From: a virus
DNA length: 54,810 nucleotides
Direction: 5' to 3' (one strand)
Virus record (IMG/VR): IMGVR_UViG_3300045119_000359
Location: 1-54,810 of that record
Shown here: positions 15,658 to 24,470 of the stretch, piece after piece
How positions within the stretch are numbered: the stretch's first letter is position 1
Layout of the letters: the number at the start of each line of letters is the position of its first letter
Translations under genes and position numbers: made by a program
Notes under the pieces: generated by a model
Databases searched by the model: none
What the model saw: the letters and a program-made list of their open reading frames with translations, nothing else
What the model was told of the DNA's origin: nothing

Positions 15658-17064
15658 TTATCTCGTCATGTAGTTGGAAACGTCACCCAAACCAAAGCCG
15701 TAAGTCTGTATGTGGATGGTGCGCCGGATCCCACCCAGATAAGCCTGGAGTTCCTTGTCCAGAATGTCGATGGCCGCAGCCCCGTTGAGCTGGGCGTTCT
15801 GCACATCCTTGGCTTCCTCCTGGAATTTCGCCATTGTCATCAGGCGGATGGCTTCGTAATTCTTGATGGTCATCATGTCCCCGGGCTGCTTCTGCACCCA
15901 GCGTAGCTTACAGACCGCCGTGATGCACGATCCATCCTGGCAGGGAGCGACCAGTTTGTATTTCCTCCTAGGCATTTCAAACCCGGGCTGCTTGTGATCG
16001 CCTTCGTCAATCAACATCGCGCTTTGCGGGTTCATCCCAGGCCCGTTATCGAGATGCTGGAAATACTGGCTGCGGATCGGGATCGGTGCCCCGTTGAGGT
16101 CAATGGCGTGAACCGCTCCCACGGCCTGCGGAAAGTAGATGTGACCGCCAACCACATTGGCTGTTATGGTAACCACGGTGTCTTTCCATGAGCCGCGCTC
16201 CATCAGTCGGCGCTCGGCCTGATTGATTGTCCATGTGAGGTCGAACTTTGAAACCCGGAGACCTTCCGGTACGTCGAGCGCAATCTGGGCGCGTGTCCAG
16301 CCCAGTGTGCCCTGAGCGAAGTTCACCAGGTCATCTCGGTATGCGGCCTTCCGGAACATATAGTTCCGTGGGTCGAAGATGTGCTTCTTCACCTCGGCCT
16401 GAAGCAGATCCATTCCTTCCTTTCGGTACGCCTGCGCCTGCTCGACGGCGTTGTTCTCGTAACGCTCGATCGACAGGATGATGCATTTCAGGGCTTCGAT
16501 GTTCTGCACGATGAGGTAGTCGTCGTCATTGGTCACCGGCAGGTAACGCTTCGCTCCCGTCGCCTGCACCACGCCGTTGGAAGGCTCTAACCCGGGGTAG
16601 AAATACACCCGACGAACATCCTGCGGATCGGCAGGATTCCCATTCAGCCCAAAGTCCAGAAGCGGATTATCCATCGCCATGCTGGGATCCATGTAGGCCG
16701 ACTGGTTGATGATCTCGTACCAGCCTCCGGTGGTGTCGCGGTTTCCGAACGCCTTGACGTCACCGACCGGGTGCACCTCGATGATGTTCTCCATCTGCGG
16801 AGGAAGGAACAGAAACCGGCTCTGGGCTGTTATGTTGGTGACCATCATGCCGCCGACCGGTATCATGTTGTCCAGCACGATCTTGGTAGCTTCGTTGAGG
16901 CGCACCAGCACACGCGGGTCATCCGCACACACGCCGTTGTCCACGACCCCGCAAATCATCGGGGCTGCGTCCCGGAATTGCAGGCCGCCCTGCAACGGCA
17001 AAGTTTCGCCCGGTTGCGGCGGAGGAGGAAACCCGACATCAATACTGGAAGGTGTGTCGATCAT
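15658..17064 (-). CDS. Putative head-tail adaptor or tail tubular protein (468 aa)
   Basis: A 468-residue protein. I use ATG 17064, three bases behind the preceding stop (TAACATG), rather than 17148. The N-terminal half has a helical segment (RVLVRLNEATKIVLDN) then beta-rich sequence; the centre has long helices (ALKCIILSIERYENNAVEQA). This arrangement recalls adaptor/gatekeeper proteins beneath the portal. The C-terminal third has a Cys-containing beta region (CQDGSCITAVC) and a final helix. The evidence is structural style and position between tail and internal-protein genes; I do not see a decisive family motif. Confidence 0.5.
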   Translation of the reverse strand: MIDTPSSIDVGFPPPPQPGETLPLQGGLQFRDAAPMICGVVDNGVCADDPRVLVRLNEATKIVLDNMIPVGGMMVTNITAQSRFLFLPPQMENIIEVHPVGDVKAFGNRDTTGGWYEIINQSAYMDPSMAMDNPLLDFGLNGNPADPQDVRRVYFYPGLEPSNGVVQATGAKRYLPVTNDDDYLIVQNIEALKCIILSIERYENNAVEQAQAYRKEGMDLLQAEVKKHIFDPRNYMFRKAAYRDDLVNFAQGTLGWTRAQIALDVPEGLRVSKFDLTWTINQAERRLMERGSWKDTVVTITANVVGGHIYFPQAVGAVHAIDLNGAPIPIRSQYFQHLDNGPGMNPQSAMLIDEGDHKQPGFEMPRRKYKLVAPCQDGSCITAVCKLRWVQKQPGDMMTIKNYEAIRLMTMAKFQEEAKDVQNAQLNGAAAIDILDKELQAYLGGIRRTIHIQTYGFGLGDVSNYMTR

Positions 17065-17065
17065 G

Positions 17066-17881
17066 TTAGTACCCCACGAAGATGATCCATCCAAGGGCGA
17101 TGAATGGGTTGATAATGCTGACCGGATCAGGCGTGGCGTTGCCGTCATCGCCAGCGTAAATCAGCCTGTTCTCGGTGTTGCTGGGATCAGGAGGAGACCC
17201 TGGCCCGCTTATCAGGTGCGGGTCACCAAACATCTGACCGGTGTCGCTTCTAGCGTTCCCGCTGGCAAACCACCGGCCTGACCACAGTTCCGGTCTGGCT
17301 TTCTGGTAGGTGTTGTCGGCAGTGGAGGTGAAATCAATCGCGCCACCGGTGGCCTTTGCCGCCTTTTTGTCTATCCAGCTCACCCACTCTCCGTCCTCAT
17401 AGTCGTTCTTGCTGTCGGTCTTGTTCATGTGCGCCCCGAGGAGGAACTTGTCCGACAAATCCGGAGTGCCATCCTTACCGTTGCAGATGTGCCAGCCGTC
17501 ATACTCCAGACCGGAGTTCCCCATCCCATTGGTGTTGAACAGGGCAGGAGCAGGGCCGTAGCCCGGTGCACCATGGTAAGCCCTGATCTCTCCAAGCATC
17601 CCGTTGTACACCCTGCGCCACGCACCATTGGGGCCGCTTCCCTGCCAGAACACCTTGATGGCAATCGGGCGTCCCTGGCTGTCTAGCTGAAACCACACCT
17701 TGTCTTGGTCATCGACATCCGGAGTGCCGTTCTTAACCACGTAAGGAAGGTAGCTTCCCACGATCTCGGAATGCACCAGAGAGTTGGCCAAGGTAAAGAG
17801 CTGAGTCAGGTTCAGTGGTGCCGCTCCGGGCAATGGCATCGAAAATTCGGTATGAACCGGAGGATTTATATTGTTAGGCAT
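17066..17881 (-). CDS. Tail protein with collar-like domain (271 aa)
   Basis: A 271-residue protein. The segment GWHICNGKDGTPDLSDKFLL (about residues 128-147) matches the phage tail-collar style motif 'W-x-C-DG-x-GTPDL-x-x-F', usually found in fibres and short-tail appendages. Upstream is an IAIKVFWQGSGPNG beta region; the C-terminus ends in hydrophobic PFIALGWIIFVGY. It lies between two short structural genes in the tail block and probably forms part of the receptor-binding apparatus. Confidence 0.65.
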   Translation of the reverse strand: MPNNINPPVHTEFSMPLPGAAPLNLTQLFTLANSLVHSEIVGSYLPYVVKNGTPDVDDQDKVWFQLDSQGRPIAIKVFWQGSGPNGAWRRVYNGMLGEIRAYHGAPGYGPAPALFNTNGMGNSGLEYDGWHICNGKDGTPDLSDKFLLGAHMNKTDSKNDYEDGEWVSWIDKKAAKATGGAIDFTSTADNTYQKARPELWSGRWFASGNARSDTGQMFGDPHLISGPGSPPDPSNTENRLIYAGDDGNATPDPVSIINPFIALGWIIFVGY

Positions 17882-17882
17882 G

Positions 17883-18197
17883 TTAAGTTTTTGAGGTTGA
17901 TTTCTCTATAATTATCATGGCGTGCAGCCGAAACCGGTCGAGTACCACATGGCCGCTCCCGCTGAATTTCACCTGAAATGCAAATCCCCGGCGCAGGCTT
18001 CTCTTGGTGGTGCCATCGCAGGAGTTCTGAGGTTTACCCATTGAGACCCGTGGAGCAAACCCGGGCTTTGCGGTAGGATTACCACCGGCGTCAATCTCCC
18101 CAGGGTCACCGATCATGTCGAATTTCTGGGTGAATTCACGCCATGGCACCCAGTATGGGAAATTGTCTGGTCGGTATTCAACTTTCAGCGTGTGCAT
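17883..18197 (-). CDS. Small structural protein (104 aa)
   Basis: A 104-residue beta-rich protein (LKVEYRPDNFPYWVPWREF at the start; FAFQVKFSGSGHVVLDRFRL near the end). It overlaps the upstream endonuclease gene by one base (TAATG). The sequence pattern and location suggest a small tail component. It appears separated from the preceding nozzle-like gene only by the inserted HNH gene. No family is recognised. Confidence 0.6.
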   Translation of the reverse strand: MHTLKVEYRPDNFPYWVPWREFTQKFDMIGDPGEIDAGGNPTAKPGFAPRVSMGKPQNSCDGTTKRSLRRGFAFQVKFSGSGHVVLDRFRLHAMIIIEKSTSKT

Positions 18198-18496
18198 TAC
18201 TCAATATACCTCCGGCACTTCTCCATGAACTCCTTGTCCTCGACTACTGAAACCTTCCAGTTACAATTTTGGCACAGTAAACCCCTGACCCTTCCGGTGT
18301 CGTGATGATGGTCAGCCGCAAGACTGTAACGGAGTTCTGATTGATGTTTCCCACATAGGGCGCAGCTCCCGTTTTGGAACGCAAAAAGGATCACATAATC
18401 ATCCCGCGTGAACTGAGTTCCGTTACGGTTCTTAATGCCATACTTCTTCCAGTTGTGCTGTCTTTGCTTCCTGCCAGTTCTGTCCCTGATTTTCAT
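18197..18496 (-). CDS. Endonuclease VII-type HNH endonuclease, copy 1 (99 aa)
   Basis: A 99-residue protein with a CALCGKH zinc knuckle followed by AADHHHDTGRVRGLLCQNCN. This is the beta-beta-alpha metal signature of the recombination endonuclease VII family (Endonuclease_7). The start at ATG 18496 follows the upstream stop by two bases; the longer frame from 18613 only reads through that gene. Placed inside the virion operon, it behaves like a free-standing homing endonuclease; a packaging or recombination role is less likely here. A second relative lies at 37233-37547. Confidence 0.85.
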   Translation of the reverse strand: MKIRDRTGRKQRQHNWKKYGIKNRNGTQFTRDDYVILFAFQNGSCALCGKHQSELRYSLAADHHHDTGRVRGLLCQNCNWKVSVVEDKEFMEKCRRYIE

Positions 18497-18498
18497 TT

Positions 18499-20169
18499 CT
18501 ACTCGATGATCTCCCTTAGCCACAGGTCGGCGTCGTAAAGCTCGTTCTCGGTGAAAGGCGTTGACTGCTGGGACAGCTTCTGGAAATCGAAGCTCCTGCT
18601 GACCATTTCCCATTGAATGCGCTGGCCGTCCCAGTCGTCCTTGTCGTCAACCGATAACTCAAAAAGCTGATTCTGATGCGTGCCATCACTAACCGGTACA
18701 ACCGCGAACATAAAAGCCCGCGTAATCCCGTTAAATGTTCCCGTGAGCAGTTGTGTTGGCAAAATGGACTTCTCCACCCACCAAAAACCTTCCCATGCTG
18801 GCTTGGTTGCTTCCGGTGCCTGAACCGAACCGCCGAACGAGCTGATGATGTCAAAATCAACCGCCACCAGTCCCCAGTGAAGCGGCCTGCCCTGGTTCCA
18901 CATCGGAGAGGTGGTGCATATGATCCGGTTATCGAAATAGATCGCGGAACAAAACTTCAGGAGGAACTCGCTGTCGTTTTCAAGGTATTGCCTCACCGGG
19001 GTTGAAAGAGGAATGTGCGCCCACCCGGTAGGCTCGCTGCGGGCCTGACGGTAGGAGCGCACGCCGTCATCGCTTCTGAACCAGAGGTCTTCGTTCACCA
19101 CCGCTATGGATCGGTGGCCACGCAGCCCGGTGGTCAGCATTGAAAGGATCTGGAAGGCGCTGGTTTTCCACTGCTCGCGTGGGATCGAAAGAAAGAAGTT
19201 GGTTGCTCCGCGCTCGGCAAACACAATGAGCTGCCCGTTTCCGGTGGAAGTGTCCTGCTGCGGAAAGAACATCATTCCGGTAACGATGCCCTGCGTGAAT
19301 GGAATGGCGGCATCCTGACCTTCAGCCAGAAAATTGCGCTCAGTGAAAAGGACGAGCGAGTCAGCCGGATCTGGAAGGTCGTGGCTTCCAATAAGGTCGC
19401 CAAAGGCAACGTCCCGGTCGTTGACGGTCACCACGATGCGTCCCATGCCATACGCCATGATTGTTCCAACGGGAATTTCTGTTTCATCCGGAAGACCGCT
19501 GGTTTTGGATCTCCTGGCCTTCGATCCATCGTAGATGATGGGCGCACTGATGCCGTCCTGAGCGATCAGCCATTTGTCGGCCTGAAGCATGTAGCCAAGC
19601 GGCATCCGCTTCATGTTCCGGAGATTCCTTGGCTCGTCCTCAATGATGATCTCCCTGACCTTGGCGGTACTTATACCCGGTATGATCTTAAAGAGACGAC
19701 CTCCAACGAGAGCCATAATGCAGTCTTCGCCATTGTGCGGAGAGTAAGCCTGGGCGCACTGAAAGATACCGTTCCTGTAGATGTATTCGGAATTCTCATT
19801 GGTAAGGTGGGTGTCCATCCGGTAATACGGCGGGTTTGGCAGAGTTGTGTACCAGTGCGCGTTGTCTTTCGGGTTCACATACTCGCCACCGATCTTGTCC
19901 ACCGATCCAACCTGGTAGGGAGCGTTGTAACACCAGACCTGTTTCTCAGGGTGAGGCACATGATGGATGTCATCAGGATCCACGATGAGTGGGAACGACT
20001 CGTCCAGTTTCCTGACGCCCGGGCGAGTGGCTGGACTGCCTCCACGGAAAGTCAGATTTATGGCGCTCTGCACCTGATTGATGTCAATAGTGTCCGGCTC
20101 ACGACCGGCATCTACGCCACCTTCCAGTGACAGCCATCCGTCGAACACTCTGTTTTTGTCAGCAATCAT
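18499..20169 (-). CDS. Tail nozzle / stabilization-like protein (556 aa)
   Basis: A 556-residue beta-rich protein starting MIADKNRVFDGWLSLEGG. The opening pattern, including NLTFRGGSPATRPGVRKL, is typical of short-tail 'stabilization' or nozzle proteins that begin with a list of ring contacts followed by a beta-propeller-like body (repeated segments such as PVGTIMAYGMGRIVVTVNDR and RGHRSIAVVNEDLWFRSDDG). It would form the tail nozzle below the adaptor. The start overlaps the previous stop by four bases (ATGA). Confidence 0.65.
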   Translation of the reverse strand: MIADKNRVFDGWLSLEGGVDAGREPDTIDINQVQSAINLTFRGGSPATRPGVRKLDESFPLIVDPDDIHHVPHPEKQVWCYNAPYQVGSVDKIGGEYVNPKDNAHWYTTLPNPPYYRMDTHLTNENSEYIYRNGIFQCAQAYSPHNGEDCIMALVGGRLFKIIPGISTAKVREIIIEDEPRNLRNMKRMPLGYMLQADKWLIAQDGISAPIIYDGSKARRSKTSGLPDETEIPVGTIMAYGMGRIVVTVNDRDVAFGDLIGSHDLPDPADSLVLFTERNFLAEGQDAAIPFTQGIVTGMMFFPQQDTSTGNGQLIVFAERGATNFFLSIPREQWKTSAFQILSMLTTGLRGHRSIAVVNEDLWFRSDDGVRSYRQARSEPTGWAHIPLSTPVRQYLENDSEFLLKFCSAIYFDNRIICTTSPMWNQGRPLHWGLVAVDFDIISSFGGSVQAPEATKPAWEGFWWVEKSILPTQLLTGTFNGITRAFMFAVVPVSDGTHQNQLFELSVDDKDDWDGQRIQWEMVSRSFDFQKLSQQSTPFTENELYDADLWLREIIE

Positions 20170-22013
20170 ACCGGTAGCGTGTGCGGTGTTCCCCGATTGA
20201 TGTTTGCCGATCGGCCACTTACCCGTGGAGCCATCAATGATGGATTGGCCCTGAGTATGTTACCGAGATTCACCTGACCCTGGTGGAATTGCTGGAATGT
20301 TTGACCTGGTGCCACGCTGGTTGCTCCGGAAAACGGACTTGGAGACTGCGCTCTGTTCATGCCATAAATTCCTGCTGGAGTGTAAAGCCCCTTGTACATC
20401 TTCCGCAGGTAACTCTGATTCATGGCGTTACCCATTGATGTGCCACCCAGATTCACAGGCCCGCTTCCACCGAGATTGTAAAACGCGCCTGCTACGGAAG
20501 TCGCGCCATGTGGCTGACCTGCGCTTGCACCGCCATGGAAATAACTGCCGGAATTTATTGCTCCGTACGCACCCGTGTCAGCCGCGCCAACGGTCGGCCC
20601 TGATACTCCGCCGGGAATAGATTCACCGGTGTTCATTTCGGTGTAACCAAGCGAGGCCAGATAATCCGGAGTCGTGTTCCTCGGATCGTTCATTATGTTG
20701 TCGATGAAATCCCTGCCCAGATTACCGGCTCCTTTGGCCAGATCGCCAAGAGTTCCCATCACCTTCCCGGCGGCATCGACAATATTGCCAGCCGCGTCCC
20801 TGAACAGTTGTCCGGCGTGCGACCAGTCAGTTGGGGCATTCAACTGAGCCAGTAACCCGGGCTGGATAGGAGTCAGTCCCTGCCTGTTGTAAATGTTGGC
20901 CTCATCCTGCGGGCTGAGTGCTGTTCCGGCTATCGGATTGCCTTCCGTGTCGAGCTGTCCCGGTTGTCCGGTGGCAAAAACGGGACTGCCTCGCAGCTCA
21001 GTGAACGGATTGGCCGGAAGATCCTCCGGCGTCACGCCGGGAGGCGTCGGCAGATTGCCCGGATCGTTCGGGTATGGAGTATTTAGAGGGCCGCCGCTCC
21101 AGTCGATGTTGGCCTGTCCTCCCCAGATGTCCGTCGCTCCAGGCGCTACCGCAGGAGGCGCGGTCAGATCCTCACCGGGGTAATTTGTAGCGCCATAATC
21201 AGGAGCTTGTTGAAGGTTTTGCCAGTCGATCGGTACGGCATCCGCACTGAAAATGTCAGGTGTTGGCTGGTAATCCTGATAGGTGTCCACCGGAGTCGGC
21301 GTCATTGCCTCGTTAGGTGCTGGGTTGTTGGGAAACATCTGGTCGTAGATCCCGGCGTACGGGTTCGATGGCGGGTTCGGAGCGTTGACATCAAAATGCA
21401 CGGTGTCGTCCCACGGATTCGGAGCGATTCCGGAAGGCTGACCGTACGGGTTGACCGGCAAATCCTGAAACGGGCCAAATGTTCCAGGTGGAACATCCAT
21501 GGCCTCATGCGGGTAATTGCCGCCCGCCGCGTTCACTGGAATTGGACTCGGCTCAATGCTGGGATCTGAGAAATCCATGCTCGGCCTGTTGGGGTTCGGG
21601 AGGTTCTGCTGTGGCCCTCCGAGCAGTCCTTCCTTGAACAGTCGAGAAGCGAAACGATTGTAGATGTCCTGCTCGTCCTGTCCCCACCGCGCCCTTTCAA
21701 AATTATTGTAGATCGGTGGATCGGCGGTGATGCGACCGAACGTCCCCGGGTTATCAACCTGCGGAACAGGCTGCGGAGTTCCAACCGGAATCGGCCTCGG
21801 TGCCGGGAAGGAAGGATCATCCAGCCAGACATTCGGCTCTGTGGTTGACCGATAGATATTCGGGTTGGGAGACAACTGATTCGGATCCAGCGGCCTACCA
21901 GACACGAAAGGATCTATTCCCTGACGAAAATGAGGATAGCTGCCAGCAACGGGGCTGCTGTCACCTCCACCGTTGTAGAGCTGCATCAAATATCTGAACT
22001 GGTCTTCGTTCAT
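20166..22013 (-). CDS. Pro/Asn/Gly-rich structural protein (615 aa)
   Basis: A 615-residue protein beginning MNEDQFRYLMQLYNGGG at ATG 22013 (ATGA overlap with the previous gene). The first ~330 residues are dominated by Pro, Asn, Asp and Gly with little predicted fold; the later part contains helical LFRDAAGNIVDAAGKVM and a Gly/Ser-rich tail. It lies between fibre and nozzle genes. It could be a flexible fibre linker or an internal protein; no domain is recognised. Confidence 0.55.
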   Translation of the reverse strand: MNEDQFRYLMQLYNGGGDSSPVAGSYPHFRQGIDPFVSGRPLDPNQLSPNPNIYRSTTEPNVWLDDPSFPAPRPIPVGTPQPVPQVDNPGTFGRITADPPIYNNFERARWGQDEQDIYNRFASRLFKEGLLGGPQQNLPNPNRPSMDFSDPSIEPSPIPVNAAGGNYPHEAMDVPPGTFGPFQDLPVNPYGQPSGIAPNPWDDTVHFDVNAPNPPSNPYAGIYDQMFPNNPAPNEAMTPTPVDTYQDYQPTPDIFSADAVPIDWQNLQQAPDYGATNYPGEDLTAPPAVAPGATDIWGGQANIDWSGGPLNTPYPNDPGNLPTPPGVTPEDLPANPFTELRGSPVFATGQPGQLDTEGNPIAGTALSPQDEANIYNRQGLTPIQPGLLAQLNAPTDWSHAGQLFRDAAGNIVDAAGKVMGTLGDLAKGAGNLGRDFIDNIMNDPRNTTPDYLASLGYTEMNTGESIPGGVSGPTVGAADTGAYGAINSGSYFHGGASAGQPHGATSVAGAFYNLGGSGPVNLGGTSMGNAMNQSYLRKMYKGLYTPAGIYGMNRAQSPSPFSGATSVAPGQTFQQFHQGQVNLGNILRANPSLMAPRVSGRSANINRGTPHTLPV

Positions 22014-23413
22014 GGAATTTCGCAAACAGAGATAGCAACTCCGCCGACATTGCAGTCACCAGTGGTCACAGGTGCCAGTATAAGGTCATACCAATACCTG
22101 ATGCCTGGTGTGAGCTGGATAACATCACTGACCGAGAAGGGAACTGCTTTAGAAGTGCCTCCCTCAAACGCAAGGATTATGGCTCCTACCGCCAAATAGG
22201 TGTTTGAAGGCGGTTTAACCGCTCCTCTGTCCGGTGCTGTTCCTGTCCCGATGGCCATCCGCACGGTCGCCTGTCCAGCCGCATTGGAATTCCAGATGTA
22301 GCCAGCAATGGTAGCTACGAGTTTTCCGTTCGCGGAAGGCTGAATGTAGCCAGCCAGACCAGCCATCCTGCCAGCAGTGTCGGTGATCCCGGTGATGTTC
22401 CCCGTTGGGACAGTTTGCAGGTATTGGTACACCGGCGGCTGACCTCCAACTCCGCCTGTGGGATCAACCCAGTGCGTGTTGTAATCCTCAGGCCCAGCTT
22501 TGGCCAGAACCTGATTGATTGCGCCACCCTGTGGAACGCCAGCCCCGGGAGGGCCGGGAGGCCCAATGGCGGATGCGCTGGAAAACAGCACGAAGTTCTT
22601 TGCCTCAAGGATGTAGTCCGGATCTGGATTGACGCAGTGATTGACCTGAACCCAGGCAGTTCCGGCGTTCAAGTTTCCTTCCAGAACAGTGCAGTAAGCT
22701 CGATTGAGATCAGTTTCAGGGTGCGCGGGATCAGTGTGGTTGCAGTCGGGAGATCGCGTCCAGGTGTGATTGGTGTCCGTGCCAATGACGTAGATGCCGA
22801 TCTTGTGAGGCTCAGTCTGCCGGTTCTTTACCAGAATCCTGTTGTTCGGAGCGGTCTGAATGCCATCAACGATTGGCAGTCCGAACAGGTTCGTTGGAGC
22901 TGCCGTGGCAAGCCGCACCGCCGCCTTCGGGTTCAGTCCTTCGACCATTGAATCCAGAAATCGAAGGTTCACAGCGTCCTGTGCATTGGTGGGATCGGCA
23001 AGACCGGTGAGCTTGTGACCGGCCATGCTGACATCGGTCACGGGAGCACGAATGGCATTAAGGTTGGGAAGGAACGCCGGGTTGATTATCGACGCCTGCC
23101 ATACGCCAACGGTGACTGTCCCGAGCTGGGTAATGGCACGCTGCTGCGCCTGCGTCAGATTGCCAGCCAGATGGCTGAAATTGGGCTGAGTTGTTGTCCA
23201 TGCGTGCGCGGCAGTGTCCCAGTCATGCAGCCACTGGTTGGCCGGGGGATGAATGGTCGGAGGAGCACCCAGCCCGATCAGGTTGGATGTGTCTAGGTTG
23301 AGCAACTGGTGGTGCGCCATGTCAACATCGGTCTGAGCCAATGCCGCATACAGGAGCGTCCTTCCCCAGTGCTGGATCTCGGGAACATCAGAATCTAAAG
23401 TGGTTGGTTCCAT
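22010..23413 (-). CDS. Tail fibre protein (467 aa)
   Basis: A 467-residue fibre. Residues about 130-165 hold the common fibre segment MAGHKLTGLADPTNAQDAVN followed by FLDSMVEGLNPKAAVRLAT, and RILVKNRQTEPHKIGIYV follows. There is a very short collagen-like patch (GPPGPPGAG near 290). The last ~100 residues (from about TGTAPDRGAVKPP to the final VCEIP) closely resemble in layout the C-terminal domain of the collagen-like protein at 26744-28141, pointing to a shared receptor-binding or trimerisation tip. Likely function is host recognition. Confidence 0.8.
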   Translation of the reverse strand: MEPTTLDSDVPEIQHWGRTLLYAALAQTDVDMAHHQLLNLDTSNLIGLGAPPTIHPPANQWLHDWDTAAHAWTTTQPNFSHLAGNLTQAQQRAITQLGTVTVGVWQASIINPAFLPNLNAIRAPVTDVSMAGHKLTGLADPTNAQDAVNLRFLDSMVEGLNPKAAVRLATAAPTNLFGLPIVDGIQTAPNNRILVKNRQTEPHKIGIYVIGTDTNHTWTRSPDCNHTDPAHPETDLNRAYCTVLEGNLNAGTAWVQVNHCVNPDPDYILEAKNFVLFSSASAIGPPGPPGAGVPQGGAINQVLAKAGPEDYNTHWVDPTGGVGGQPPVYQYLQTVPTGNITGITDTAGRMAGLAGYIQPSANGKLVATIAGYIWNSNAAGQATVRMAIGTGTAPDRGAVKPPSNTYLAVGAIILAFEGGTSKAVPFSVSDVIQLTPGIRYWYDLILAPVTTGDCNVGGVAISVCEIP

Positions 23414-23414
23414 A

Positions 23415-24470
23415 TCAGGGTATTTGTGTTAATGGCGTTATGACCTGCCAGATGGCGATGTCGCTGTTGTTGTAGCCAGCCTTTGCCGCGTATGCGGTTA
23501 TGATGTCGAAATCCTTCACCGATATGGTGTCGTGAACGTCATCAGTGACGACACCGTGATACTTCACCTGACCCTGCTTGTACGGGTTTCCGTTGATGGA
23601 AATGAACATGGCTGAATCCCTGAGAGGTGAGCGCACCGTCACCAGGACTTCCGTCTTCGACCAGGTATCCAGAGTGATGACCGGCTTAGGGCAGGTCGGC
23701 TGATATTCGACATCCACCTGAAATTGGTGCCACTGCATGTCTCGACCGAGGTAGTCGGTGGGTTCTCCCATTTCACCGGGATCTGGGACAGCGCCGGGAG
23801 CGTTACCAGTTCCAATCCCAATGGCGACGGGAAGAAATTCAGGAGGAAATACGCCGGAGGTAAACTTGGAAGCATCCAGGGGAGGCATTATCCCGGGAGG
23901 CATCCGTTCCACCTTGAATGAAGGCTTCAGCACTCCGTCCAGACCTACGCCATGGACTCCGAACCAGCTTCCATCGGGAACATCGTTCCATTGAGGACTG
24001 AAAACTCCGCTGTCCGTGATCGGGGGCGTTGCCGTCAGCTCCGGTGGAAGCAGAAACGCAACCGAGGTGACTGTCCCAAGACCAGCTCCTGCGGCAACAT
24101 TAGACAGGGGAATCTTACCGGCGGCATCCAGCGCCGCGTATCCGTTTGGAGCGCCTTTGCGTGACCGGAACTCCGCGCTGCTTCCCTTTGCCGCCACTTT
24201 CTGGCCTGAAATGATTGCCGTTCCATCCGTAAGCCACTCCGGGGGAATGACGTCATTGAGGTTGAGTTTGCTCTGGGAAATCTCAGCGGCGGGACTCACG
24301 CTGTCATTGGTCACCGAAGCGAACGGAGGCACCCGTGGGTCGTACAGGGTCGGATCGTTCTTATCCACCAGTCCATCCGGCACCGGGTAAAAATGACCGA
24401 TGTTCTGGAGGTCAAGGTTCTGGCAATCCAGATCGCTTTCCAGAGCTGCTTCCTCAAGGATTGGGGTCAT
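23415..24470 (-). CDS. Fibre-type protein, tandem paralogue B (351 aa)
   Basis: A 351-residue protein that aligns by eye along its whole length with the next upstream gene (24467-25489). Both begin MTPI(L/I)E, share TDDSV/TNDSV, SKL(N/S)L, YA(A/G)LDA(A/T)GK(I/V)P, GLGTVTSV, LDAS.(F/V)TSG and DYLGRDM, and end with ITAYAAKAGYNNSDI versus IYAYAAHAGYKNSAI. This is a tandem duplication with strong divergence. The modular beta-rich sequence and location between fibres indicate an appendage protein; no enzyme motif is visible. Confidence 0.75.
   Translation of the reverse strand: MTPILEEAALESDLDCQNLDLQNIGHFYPVPDGLVDKNDPTLYDPRVPPFASVTNDSVSPAAEISQSKLNLNDVIPPEWLTDGTAIISGQKVAAKGSSAEFRSRKGAPNGYAALDAAGKIPLSNVAAGAGLGTVTSVAFLLPPELTATPPITDSGVFSPQWNDVPDGSWFGVHGVGLDGVLKPSFKVERMPPGIMPPLDASKFTSGVFPPEFLPVAIGIGTGNAPGAVPDPGEMGEPTDYLGRDMQWHQFQVDVEYQPTCPKPVITLDTWSKTEVLVTVRSPLRDSAMFISINGNPYKQGQVKYHGVVTDDVHDTISVKDFDIITAYAAKAGYNNSDIAIWQVITPLTQIP

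Noticed and set aside
18197-18496. Group I intron or intein around the HNH genes
   Set aside because: Flanking genes are complete with their own starts and stops; no intron core or intein splice motifs are visible.
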